Assembly: GCA_031963415.1 (NCBI GenBank)
Contig: JASSUI010000001.1
Span: 2,170,001 to 2,234,000 of the forward strand
DNA length: 64,000 bases
Direction of reading: 5' to 3'
Source of the DNA: JASSUD01 sp031963415
GTDB taxonomy: Bacteria > Pseudomonadota > Gammaproteobacteria > Burkholderiales > Burkholderiaceae
The translations under genes were made by a program, and so were the position numbers. The notes under the pieces are model-generated. The model was given only the letters and a program-made list of their open reading frames with translations, had not been told where the DNA came from and did not search any database. Positions 43,101 to 50,513 of this stretch are shown here, piece by piece; the first letter of the stretch is position 1, and each line of letters begins with the position of its first letter.

Positions 43101-45196
43101 CGATTCAGCGCTTCTTGGTGGAGCGTGTTAATCAAGATAGCGCCCTGGTAAAGTCCCTGTTGGCATGGATCAAAGCGTCAAAGACCGAAGAGGGAATCAG
43201 TCAAGGCGCAGCGAATGCGATAACGATTCTGGTCGGAGCGGGGATCCAGTTTAATGGGATGGATCTCAAGAGCATTCGGATCCCCGGAGCGGATCTGAGT
43301 TTCGGGGTGTTGGATTCAGCACAGTTGCAAGGAGCGGATTTGACCGGGGCTAAATTTCGCGCAAGCTGGCTGCGCGGGGCGAATTTAAGCGGCTCACAGA
43401 TGGCTGGGGTGCAGTTCGGCGAATGGGCGTATCTGCAGGAAGAGGCCCGGGTGAATTCTTGCGCCTATTCGCCGGATGGGAAAACCTGTGCGATGGGTCT
43501 TGGAAAAGGTAAGATCCGCCTCTATGACACGTCAAGCTGGGCAGAAATCCGCACTCTGCAAGGCCATGAAGATACTGTTATGAGCGTCGCGTATTCGCCG
43601 AACGGCGCACAGATTGCCTCGGGCAGTTTGGACAAGACCGTACGGCTGTGGGACGCGGGCAGCGGCACGCTGCGCCACACCCTGCAAGGCCATGAAGATA
43701 CTGTTATGAGCGTCGCGTATTCACCGAACGGCGCGCAGATTGCCTCGGGCAGTTTGGACAAGACTGTACGGCTGTGGGACGCGGGCAGCGGCGCGCTGCG
43801 TCACACCCTGCAGGGCCATGAAAAGTCTGTTAATAGCGTCGCGTATTCGCCGAACGGCGCGCAGATTACCTCGGTCAGTTCTGACAAGACTGTACGGCTG
43901 TGGGATGTGCGCAGCGGCGCGCTGCGCCATACCCTGCAAGGCCATGAAGATTATGTTTGGAGCGTCGCGTATTCACCGAACGGTGCGCAGATTGCATCGG
44001 GCAGTTTGGACAAGACCGTACGGCTGTGGGACGCGGGCAGCGGCACGCTGCGCCACACCCTGCAAGGCCATGAATCTTCTGTTAGGAGCGTCGCGTATTC
44101 GCCGAACGGTGCGCAGATCGCTTCGGGCAGTTTGGACAAGACCGTACGGCTGTGGGACGCGGGCAGCGGCGCGCCGCGCCACACCCTGCAAGGCCATGAA
44201 TCTTCTGTTAGGAGCGTCGCGTATTCGCCGAACGGTGCGCAGATCGCTTCGGGCAGCTTGGACAAGACCGTACGGCTGTGGGACGCGGGCAGCGGCACGT
44301 TGCGCTATACCCTGCAAGGCCATGAACATGGGGTTAATAGCGTCACGTATTCACCGAACGGCGCGCAGATTGCTTCAGGCAGTGATGACAAGACTGTACG
44401 GCTGTGGGACGCGGGCAGCGGCGCGCTGTGTCACACTCTGCAAGGCCATGAAGATTGGGTTAATAGCATCGCGTATTCACCGAACGGCGCGCAGATCGCC
44501 TCGGGCAGTGATGACAAGACTGTACGGCTGTGGGATGCGGACAGCGGCGCGCTACGCTACACCCTGCAAGGCCATGAAAATTGGGTTAGGAGCGTCGCGT
44601 ATTCACCGAACGGCGCGCAGATCGCCTCGGGCAGTGATGATCATACCGTACGGCTGTGGGACGCGGGCAGTGGCGCGCTGCGCCACACCCTGCAAGGCCA
44701 TGAATCTTCTGTTAGGAGCGTCGCGTATTCGCCGAACGGAACGCAGATCGCCTCGGGCAGTTGGGACAAGACTGTACGGCTGTGGGATGCGGACAGCGGC
44801 GCGCTGCGCCACACCCTGCAAGGCCATGAAAATTGGGTTAGGAGCGTCGCGTATTCATCGAACGGCGCGCAGATCGCCTCGGGCAGTGATGACCATACGG
44901 TACGGCTGTGGGATGCCGCCTCGGCCCAGTGTCGGGCGGTGATTCGAGGTTTTAGTGTGGGCGTCTCCAGCATCGCCTGGAAAGCGGCGCCCAAGGAAGG
45001 CGACGATCTGGTGACAGGCAGTGAGGATAAGGTCGTTCGCCAGTGGCGGGTCATCTCAGAGGGGAACAACGTAAAGGTGGTTTTGCGCTGGATCTCACCG
45101 CCTGCTGAACTTAACTTAAAGGATACGCTAATAGAAGGGGGGTTATTAAGCGAGAGGAACAAGGCCCTGTTGAAGCAACGTGGAGCCAATGATTGA
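40136..45196 (+). CDS. STAND NTPase: TPR, TIR/SEFIR-like, NACHT, pentapeptide and WD40 repeats
   Basis: A 1686-aa NLR-like protein. In order: a short N-terminal segment; TPR-like helices (about 25-110); a TIR/SEFIR-like region at about 235-345 (SLFLVYAHDNSHYPEQAQA, later DKVVVCCSALLGRYLNW); a NACHT ATPase at about 600-800 with Walker A GEAGSGKST (about 609) and Walker B FIFILDGYDEI (about 688); pentapeptide repeats at about 1040-1098; one degenerate WD40 blade, eleven near-identical 42-aa blades, one terminal blade; and the tail ALLKQRGAND. Such proteins sense a ligand through the repeats and oligomerise through NACHT. Antiphage defence and host-directed roles are both possible. The ATG at 40136 has GGGGA ahead of it; a TTG at 40121 is also in frame. 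An intact IS256-family element follows. Confidence 0.88.
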   Translation: MLGIWNAVKGIGSGTTNIGGNQSASGLAIANKVKEEAQNHENRGDLHEAKNCYEAAINEADRLYQNVKTPQLEERLAALCFYYGNFLRKQGDKYHAERHFQRALTHAGGIDLERPDAQELFKQIHARYGSFVAEEDNQGSNSPLVRSHGASHTLAIHSTIKLSRLNDSTIHRPLSAQKAWDSSIALSHGLQPAFSKKQSLPKLGVVQTTSSAQEKNAQLDYLFEKMLLTLKSLKIPNTASLFLVYAHDNSHYPEQAQAATAKYLIHKLSTLQINLYSDQTPMGQPYSSSPEDLKEEGKLEDILTSQLCLLPKQLRKDVVLVDKVVVCCSALLGRYLNWEGYQEFYQKLKEAYEKDCSAPGDPRHIRKVIRDFSEREGFHHVLTEIAFLQIRAEHLERPHGIIPVSLTPESSTQCLSHFIEPTTVRVEDISRFKALAEQGQEVYLNQGRHLVLFKLINRLFVGSAEAQTFLKKFWNGYSKFISRLNNDPSTPGELEFVKLEKSIFDSIDGELRSQLAFTVQQQQLIYQQQVRELRPKKEPLAILGENIEEEYFRAWEEAGEIQDGLAMYVAPQATTVTDRETLFDLNEKVAAFLEQENNPGQKTQVLLLRGEAGSGKSTFNRQLARRLWKEYSNAPVSDERPIPLYISLPTIDRPHKNLLGQYFSDKCGFSSEQIETLRQNQRFIFILDGYDEIPAEQRNLYVDEKLDQWQAKIVLSCRPEYLTEGYHNHLQPRGRSRMLLEYQLAPFSEHLIESYIDQYVRHTQAKWSAQVYQDRLAHIPYVKELLGTPFLLKMALSVLPKLDEVQPNQLGLTRIKLYEQFVQIWFDRSLARLKAIQPRLTDAQQKAFCQLENEFIEHSHAFNTDFALALSEAKTTVAEYSTVVRRGVSQDKRYEEFLSTKDEEKNLLRFSALLTRQQKQYRFIHKSIQDYLVARAVWEELKNPTQSLGDVFPLSYIPNMQRLWEELNQSVQVDHRALLNRFSLVEDAAIQRFLVERVNQDSALVKSLLAWIKASKTEEGISQGAANAITILVGAGIQFNGMDLKSIRIPGADLSFGVLDSAQLQGADLTGAKFRASWLRGANLSGSQMAGVQFGEWAYLQEEARVNSCAYSPDGKTCAMGLGKGKIRLYDTSSWAEIRTLQGHEDTVMSVAYSPNGAQIASGSLDKTVRLWDAGSGTLRHTLQGHEDTVMSVAYSPNGAQIASGSLDKTVRLWDAGSGALRHTLQGHEKSVNSVAYSPNGAQITSVSSDKTVRLWDVRSGALRHTLQGHEDYVWSVAYSPNGAQIASGSLDKTVRLWDAGSGTLRHTLQGHESSVRSVAYSPNGAQIASGSLDKTVRLWDAGSGAPRHTLQGHESSVRSVAYSPNGAQIASGSLDKTVRLWDAGSGTLRYTLQGHEHGVNSVTYSPNGAQIASGSDDKTVRLWDAGSGALCHTLQGHEDWVNSIAYSPNGAQIASGSDDKTVRLWDADSGALRYTLQGHENWVRSVAYSPNGAQIASGSDDHTVRLWDAGSGALRHTLQGHESSVRSVAYSPNGTQIASGSWDKTVRLWDADSGALRHTLQGHENWVRSVAYSSNGAQIASGSDDHTVRLWDAASAQCRAVIRGFSVGVSSIAWKAAPKEGDDLVTGSEDKVVRQWRVISEGNNVKVVLRWISPPAELNLKDTLIEGGLLSERNKALLKQRGAND
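43556..44941 (+). repeat. Eleven 126-bp WD40-coding repeats
   Basis: Units start at 43556 and recur every 126 bases to 44941. Each encodes LQGHE-xx-V-x-SVAYSPNGAQIASGS-xDxTVRLWDAxSGxxRxT. Most positions are identical in all units at the DNA level. Changes cluster at the two residues after LQGHE (DT, KS, DY, SS, HG, DW, NW), the residue after the following Val (M, N, W, R), and the xD-K/H site. Such a pattern arises from unequal crossing-over or gene conversion plus selection on a binding surface. Confidence 0.92.
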
Positions 45197-45334
45197 TTTA
45201 GCCTGAGTCGAAAGCAGGGTATTGCTCGTGCATAACGAAAGGCCCTCGAGGGTTCTTTCACTATGGAGGGGGGCGGATTTAACATAAAAAGAATGCCGGC
45301 CCGTTTTGTGTAAGAGCAAAGTTGTAATGCCTGA

Positions 45335-46676
45335 GAAGGTGTCAGGAATTTTGTGTGAAAGAAGTCATATGATAATGAAGGTAATCAAAAAGTAAGCATA
45401 TGACAAAGATAGACCAAGCGATATTAGATAAATTTTTAGAGGGAGTAGACCTGTCAAATCCGCACTCGATATTCACAGAAAGCGGGTTGTTTGGTCAGCT
45501 TAAAAAGTCACTAGCAGAAAGAATATTGCAGGGTGAATTAGCGCATCATCTCGAGCAAGAACGTAGCGTAGGCAAGATCAAGCGTAATCATAAAAATGGT
45601 AGCAGCAAGAAATCGGTCTTAGCGTCAGAAGACAAGCTGGAACTCGATATACCGCGAGATCGAGAAGGCAGTTTCACGCCGCAATTCATCGCTAAGCATC
45701 AGCGGCGACTACCGGGCTTTGACGATAAGGTGATCTCGCTTTACGCGCGAGGGTTACCGGTGCGCGAGATTCAAGCGCATTTAACCGAGTTGTATGGCTT
45801 AGAGGTCTCGCCTGATCTGATCTCAACGATCACCGCCGAAGTGATGGACGAAGTCAAGGAATGGCAGAATCGCCCCCTAGAACCGATGTATCCGTTGGTG
45901 TTTTTTGATGCCTTACGAGTCAAAATTCGAGATGAGGGCAGCGTTAAAAACAAAGCGGTCTATCTTGCTTTGGGTGTACGACCAGACGGTACCAAGGAAA
46001 TTCTGGGTATTTGGATTGAACAAACCGAAGGGGCAAAATTCTGGCTGAGGGTCATGACAGAGCTTAAAAATCGAGGCCTGTCTGACGTATTAATCGCCGT
46101 CGTCGATGGACTCAAAGGCTTCCCAGAAGCCATTACAGCGACCTTTCCGCAAGCGCAAATCCAGACCTGTATCGTGCATTTAATTCGCAATAGCCTGGAT
46201 TTTGTGAGCTGGAAAGACCGTAAGGCTGTCGCGGCAGAACTAAAAAATATTTATCGCGCCACCACCGAAACCGAGGCCGCTGTGGCGCTTGAGGTCTTTG
46301 CCGAAAGTCCATGGGGGCTGAAATATCCGCCGATTGCTTCAATTTGGCGGCGCCATTGGCAAGAAGTCATTCCTTTCTTTGCTTACCCGTTAGAAGTGCG
46401 AAAAATTATTTATACGACCAATGCCATTGAAAGCCTCCATATGCAAATACGGAAGGTCATTAAAAATCGAGGTCACTTCCCTAACGACCAGGCCGCCATC
46501 AAACTCATTTATTTGGCTTTGCGAAATATCACTAAAAATTGGACAATGCCACCTAATACATGGCGCACTGCAAAAGTTCAATTTGCCATTTTATTTGGCG
46601 AGCGTTTTACAGCTTCATTATAAGAAGCTGTCATAGTTAACCGTGACCTCGGACACACAAAATATCTGACAGGCTC
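45335..46676 (+). mobile_element. IS256-family insertion sequence, apparently intact
   Basis: A 1342-bp element. The 23-bp terminal inverted repeats are GAAGGTGTCAGGAATTTTGT (first 20 bases, 45335-45354) and the complement of GAGCCTGTCAGATATTTTGT at the right end. ATGCCTGA occurs directly outside both ends (45327-45334 and 46677-46684), an 8-bp target duplication typical of IS256. One transposase gene fills it. Confidence 0.88.
45400..46623 (+). CDS. IS256-family transposase
   Basis: A 407-aa mutator-type DDE transposase with full-length family features. It has the N-terminal LFGQLKKSLAERILQGELAH HLE region and the DNA-binding helix ARGLPVREIQAHLTELYGL. The catalytic domain has YPLVFFDALRVKIRDEG (first Asp), LIAVVDGLKGFPEAI (second Asp), QTCIVHLIRNSLDF and YTTNAIESLHMQIRK (Glu). 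No internal stop; compare the decayed copy at 38629. It should catalyse transposition of its own element. Confidence 0.95.
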   Translation: MTKIDQAILDKFLEGVDLSNPHSIFTESGLFGQLKKSLAERILQGELAHHLEQERSVGKIKRNHKNGSSKKSVLASEDKLELDIPRDREGSFTPQFIAKHQRRLPGFDDKVISLYARGLPVREIQAHLTELYGLEVSPDLISTITAEVMDEVKEWQNRPLEPMYPLVFFDALRVKIRDEGSVKNKAVYLALGVRPDGTKEILGIWIEQTEGAKFWLRVMTELKNRGLSDVLIAVVDGLKGFPEAITATFPQAQIQTCIVHLIRNSLDFVSWKDRKAVAAELKNIYRATTETEAAVALEVFAESPWGLKYPPIASIWRRHWQEVIPFFAYPLEVRKIIYTTNAIESLHMQIRKVIKNRGHFPNDQAAIKLIYLALRNITKNWTMPPNTWRTAKVQFAILFGERFTASL

Positions 46677-46735
46677 ATGCCTGACTTTTATTGCCTTAAT
46701 CATGCGTAGGGAACTCCACGTACATACAACGGTTC

Positions 46736-47101
46736 TTATGTTAACCTGCTCCCCCTTTGTTTAACAGGCACCGCTATAAATACAGAGGGGAGCTTGATAG
46801 GAGCCTTGATGCGTAATTGCTTGTTCACACTCATTCGACCGAACACCACTTCGATAGCAGCGGGTGTAACGCCAAAGTACGGAGCCAGAAATTTCACCAT
46901 TTGATCGGTAGCCTTGCCCCTTTCAGGAGTAGCCGTTACGCTAACTTTCAGTTGGTTGCCCTTTGGTTTGCCAATAGCATTACATTTAGCGCTAGGTCTT
47001 CCCAAGATATTGACTACCAGCGTGTCTCCATCCCACATGAAGAATGATGTATCAAAAGTGTTGTATATGGGTTGCATTGAAAAATATAAGTAAGCGTTCA
47101 T
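46736..47101 (-). CDS. DUF167 (YggU-like) protein
   Basis: A 121-aa protein of the DUF167/YggU family: LVVNILGRPSAKCNAIGK at about 28-45, then LKVSVTATPERGKATDQMVK, FLAPYFGVTPAAIEVVFGRM and a final basic VNKQLRI segment, in the family order. The N-terminal 25 residues and C-terminal 20 residues are extra. Function of the family is unknown. It is leftward, right next to the IS256 element and a decayed ParB-like gene. Confidence 0.65.
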   Translation of the reverse strand: MNAYLYFSMQPIYNTFDTSFFMWDGDTLVVNILGRPSAKCNAIGKPKGNQLKVSVTATPERGKATDQMVKFLAPYFGVTPAAIEVVFGRMSVNKQLRIKAPIKLPSVFIAVPVKQRGSRLT

Positions 47102-47190
47102 CCCGTATTGACGCGGGTTTCATCTTTTATCGGGAGTTTTTTTCGTCTATAAAAAAGGTTTTTTCTAAAACGCGCATGGCTGCTTTGTAG

Positions 47191-47330
47191 ATTACCTATC
47201 GCCTGATTGAATCCCTGATCCCTTATGCGCGTAATAGCCGCAAGTATCCGTGAGTTTGGATGGATAAATCCAATTCTGGTTAACGGTGAAAACGGCATTA
47301 TCGCTGGTCATCGACGCATGAACGGCTCCA
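47191..47330 (+). pseudogene. ParB-like nuclease domain remnant
   Basis: Rightward translation from 47191 gives ITYRLIESLIPYARNSR, then after a frame change and loss of about 12 residues SIREFGWINPILVNGENG followed by IIAGHRRMNG. This is the N-terminal ParB/sulfiredoxin-like domain found in phage and plasmid ParB-type proteins (the GHxR motif is kept). The deletion, the frameshift and the abrupt end show that it is dead. Confidence 0.6.
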
Positions 47331-47332
47331 TT

Positions 47333-47791
47333 TCATTGTATGGGGGCTGCCCTTTTCTGTAGCTCCTCCAGTTTGTTAGCCAATATCCGACCAATTTCAG
47401 CGATTGGCTCAGGCCGATCCATGTCTTCGTGTTTGCAGTCGATATCGTGAATTTCAATATCCTCAAGCACATAAGGTTTCCATAAATCAGTCGAGCTGGC
47501 GCACCGATCTTTGGTCACTGTGGCGCGGAAGAAGAGCACATTGCCGCAATAAATATGCGGGGCAAAATCTTTTAAAATGCGAGCGTTGTTTTTGATAACG
47601 TCTCGCGTTTTTTCCCATAAATATTCTCCCGTGTCGACCATTCCTTCGTCGCCGTAACGATTGAGAAGGGCGATGTAATCCTCGTCTTGATCGATCTGCG
47701 TTGTATCGCCAAGGCGGGAGGTGTCGGGATAGCCGTCCAGTAAAGCGAGCAGCGCCACCCGTTCACCTTCTTGCTCAAGGGAGATAAGCAA
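47333..47791 (-). pseudogene. NRPS thioesterase-domain fragment
   Basis: About 152 codons matching the second half of a type-I thioesterase domain at the end of a nonribosomal peptide synthetase: LEQEGERVALLALLDGYPD, then CGNVLFFRATVTKD, WKPYVLEDIEIHDIDCKHED and a final helix RILANKLEEL. The catalytic-His region (CKHEDM) is kept; the GxSxG serine half and all other modules are absent. The frame begins without a real start codon. Confidence 0.7.
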
Positions 47792-48275
47792 ATGAAAGGA
47801 TTTATTGGCGATAAATTTAATTGATGTATGAACTAACTAAATTTATCGATAAAGGCGAGTATGAAGTAGATGAGCGACAACCATGCAGAATAAATCTATC
47901 AGTAGTTTTTTCTGTGGCTTTTGTAAGGCACAAGGCCAAATAGGAAATTGTGTTTTTAGAGAATAACTGCATGGTATTAAATCGCCTAAGCAAGTAAGGA
48001 AATGATTAGATACAAGTATTAATCTTGATTAGAATCTATATGAATAACGTCAGTTCGTGGCTTACAAAATTCTTTCTTTTTACGCTCTGGAAAATCGTAA
48101 AAAGAAAGGATAATGCATGGACTTTGAGCGGATCGTTGAGGATCTATGATATTTTGTTAAAGGGCCTTGCCGTAGGGGATCTCAACAATCCTTTCACCTG
48201 AAGGCGAAACGTCTTATATGCATGATGGCGTTAGCTAACTTTTTTCAATTTTGACAATCACAATCTAAATAAAAT
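47792..48275. other. Intergenic region with small hairpin
   Basis: About 480 bases upstream of pagP. GATAAATTTA (47810-47819) and its exact complement (47838-47847) could form a 10-bp stem. A 39-codon frame starts at 47826 with no recognised similarity. Nothing else is recognised; the pagP promoter should lie near the right end. Confidence 0.4.
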
Positions 48276-48839
48276 ATGAAAATAAGACGGATTTTTTCTT
48301 TTTTTATCTTGGCAGTGGCATTCAAATTTTCTCTATTTCCTGCTTTAGCTAATGAGAGCCCTGAGCCGCAACATAACGATGTCCAATGGTTAAAAACCAT
48401 ACGAGAGCATTTGACGAAACCTTATACAGAAGGCAGTTGGGATATCTATTTGACAGGTTATGCATGGCACGTCGGCCCACTATTTAATGGGAAAGATTTA
48501 AATGCGCGCGCCTATGGCGCAGGGATAGGGAAACATTGGACTGATTCGAATGGGCAGCAAGATTTGCTTTATGCTTTTGTCTTTCGTGATTCCTATAAAA
48601 ACGTACAACCCATCGCCGGTTATGCTCACCTGTGGTTTACCCAGCCATTAGGGGGATTATCAGCAGGAGGCGGTTTCACAACGGGTCTGACAGCAAGAAG
48701 AGATATGCTGCGCTACGCTCCTTTGCCCTTTCTTTTACCGGTGGGTGCATTACGTTATGAAAAGCTTTCACTGATGGGAACCGTCATTCCACGGCGCCAG
48801 GGAGCGTTAGGTCTGATTTGGTTACGTTATGCGTTCTAG
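48276..48839 (+). CDS. pagP: Lipid A palmitoyltransferase PagP-like
   Basis: A 187-aa outer-membrane beta-barrel enzyme that moves a palmitoyl chain from phospholipid to lipid A. It has a signal peptide (about 1-26, ending FPALA), then the N-terminal amphipathic segment and strands. Conserved features: DIYLTGYAWH with the catalytic-type His, YAFVFRDSYKNVQPIAGY with the Asp-Ser pair, then GGGFTTGLTARRDMLRYAPLP and a C-terminal LIWLRYAF strand ending in Phe, as needed for barrel insertion. PagP changes lipid A acylation and so resistance to cationic peptides and host recognition. Confidence 0.85.
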   Translation: MKIRRIFSFFILAVAFKFSLFPALANESPEPQHNDVQWLKTIREHLTKPYTEGSWDIYLTGYAWHVGPLFNGKDLNARAYGAGIGKHWTDSNGQQDLLYAFVFRDSYKNVQPIAGYAHLWFTQPLGGLSAGGGFTTGLTARRDMLRYAPLPFLLPVGALRYEKLSLMGTVIPRRQGALGLIWLRYAF

Positions 48840-48896
48840 AATTGCTCATTGCCCTCACAAATTACGCGATATACGTGATGAGGTCTCATATATAGA

Positions 48897-49208
48897 TTAT
48901 TTATTCTTGATAAATTTAGGAACTTGTTGACAAATTTTCTGCGAAATCTTTGGGGTGATTGCCAATAAAAGTGTGCTGGAATGCGAGGGCGACACGGCAA
49001 GGATCGAGAAGGCCCCTCTCGCTTTTACGCCAATAAGCCATACTTTTTTAATTTCTGCACGTACATGGACGCTCCCGTTTTGCCAAGCTTTCAATTGGTG
49101 ATGACTTAAAGGTAAAGATTGCACCCGCTTACAGCTCTCTGCCAATAAGCCCCCATACTTTGCCAGCACAGCATGCAATCGGCTCAAGATGGCAGAGCGT
49201 TGCCACAT
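48897..49208 (-). CDS. Unrecognised 103-aa protein
   Basis: A leftward frame with no recognised domain. It has a helical N-terminus (ILSRLHAVLAKYGGLLAES) and strand-like segments after (VHVRAEIKKVWLIGV, FSILAVS). It may be the C-terminal piece of a decayed gene: the codon pattern looks coding, but no ribosome-binding site or partner gene supports it. Confidence 0.3.
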   Translation of the reverse strand: MWQRSAILSRLHAVLAKYGGLLAESCKRVQSLPLSHHQLKAWQNGSVHVRAEIKKVWLIGVKARGAFSILAVSPSHSSTLLLAITPKISQKICQQVPKFIKNK

Positions 49209-49397
49209 CAGTGCTAGCGCCCCTCATCAGCTTTATCGAAAATTTTTTTATTCATTGGCCTTAGCAATTTTGATTGCGGTGCTAGTAGAAAAGCAGCCTT
49301 CATTCGCCATGATGACTCCTCAAGCAAGATGAGAAAATAAATGCCGCTCGTTTGCCAATGGCATCGGATTGGCTAAGGAGGTTGCCACTGAATGCGA

Positions 49398-50309
49398 TTA
49401 ATTAGTAAGAAGCGTGTCCAAAGTCTTACGGTTTAATGGCGCTTTGAATTTAGACACCGCAGCAATCACGCTCATCGCTCGTTGACTGGCCTCACCTAAG
49501 CGTGGAGTCGGTTCACCCACTGCCCCGCGCTGCTTTAAGAGCTTCTTATTCATCTGACTTAAACCTTGCGCATCTTGAATGTTGGCGTCTGATAAAGTCA
49601 GTCCACCATCCGTTGCGCTCCAAGCTAGTCGTACTTGATAGCGCCCCTCCTTTTCGATGACCTGCCATGTGTAAATTGATTTGTCGCCACAGCCAGTGAC
49701 CAAATAGGTGCGATTAGATATCTCTCTCCAGGCAAGGCTACTAATGCTTCCCTGAAAACCTCGCACCACCGCTAGACACCGGCCCGAACTCACGTCCCAT
49801 AGCCGCACCGTCCTGTCCCGACCGCTTGAGGCGATCTGATCACCGCTGGGGGAATACGCCGCGCTCATAATAGAGGCGTCATGTCCGTATAAGGCGTGGC
49901 TGAGTTCTCCGCTACTCACATCCCACAACAGCATTATGCCGCTAGCACCGCCCGATGCAATCTGCTGCCCGTTGGGCGAATACATCACGTTAAGAGCCCA
50001 GTGTATATGCCCTTTTAAGATGTGGCCAGGTTCTCCGCTGCGTGCGTCCCATAGTCGCACCGTTTTGTCATAAGCGCCCGACGCAATCTGCTGCCCACTA
50101 GGCGAATACGCTATGCTCTGAATACCCTCGGTATGCCCTTGTAGTGTGTAGATGAGTTCCCCACTGTGTGTGTCCACAGCCGCACCATTTTGTCATAAGC
50201 GCACGAGGCGACTTGATCACCACTGGGCGCATACACCGCGCTCACAATATGCTCGGTATGCCCTTGTAAGATGTGGCTGGGTTCGCCGCTTTCCGCATCC
50301 CACAGTCGC
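49398..50309 (-). pseudogene. WD40-repeat gene, 3' part with frameshift
   Basis: Four full WD40 blades and a last degenerate blade (for example LQGHTEGIQSIAYSPSGQQI), then the shared tail GLSQMNKKLLKQRGAVGE and about 35 further residues. A fifth upstream blade (LWDAESGEPSHILQGHTE) is present in another frame: one G is missing in the WD motif near 50174. Homology stops at about 50309, so the N-terminal module is lost. It is more diverged from the NACHT protein's blades than those are from each other. Confidence 0.8.
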
Positions 50310-50513
50310 TATGGCCGCTATGGGCTCTTTGTCATTACGAGTCATGGTGTAAAAAATGTCAGTTTTTTGGAGTGGATGAGTTGCAAATAATGCGGGTTTG
50401 CAATAATGATCTTTGAAAAAAACTGGCTCGCCCCTTAACAAAATCTGCTAGCTATAATTAGCCAACTATGGGGTACGCTTAATAAAGGCAATTTCATTTA
50501 ATGAGAAAAATCT

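Noticed and set aside
43740..44942. A 400-codon frame in +2 and several 70-210-codon frames on the opposite strand inside the WD40 repeat block
   Set aside because: They are by-products of the 126-bp repeat: because the unit is a multiple of three, any frame without a stop in one unit stays open through all. No ribosome-binding site or independent conservation.
50217..50441. A 74-codon minus-strand frame (starting MLRGEPVFFKD) beside the WD40 fragment
   Set aside because: Its second half is the WD40 fragment read out of frame and the first half has no recognisable similarity; not supported as a gene.
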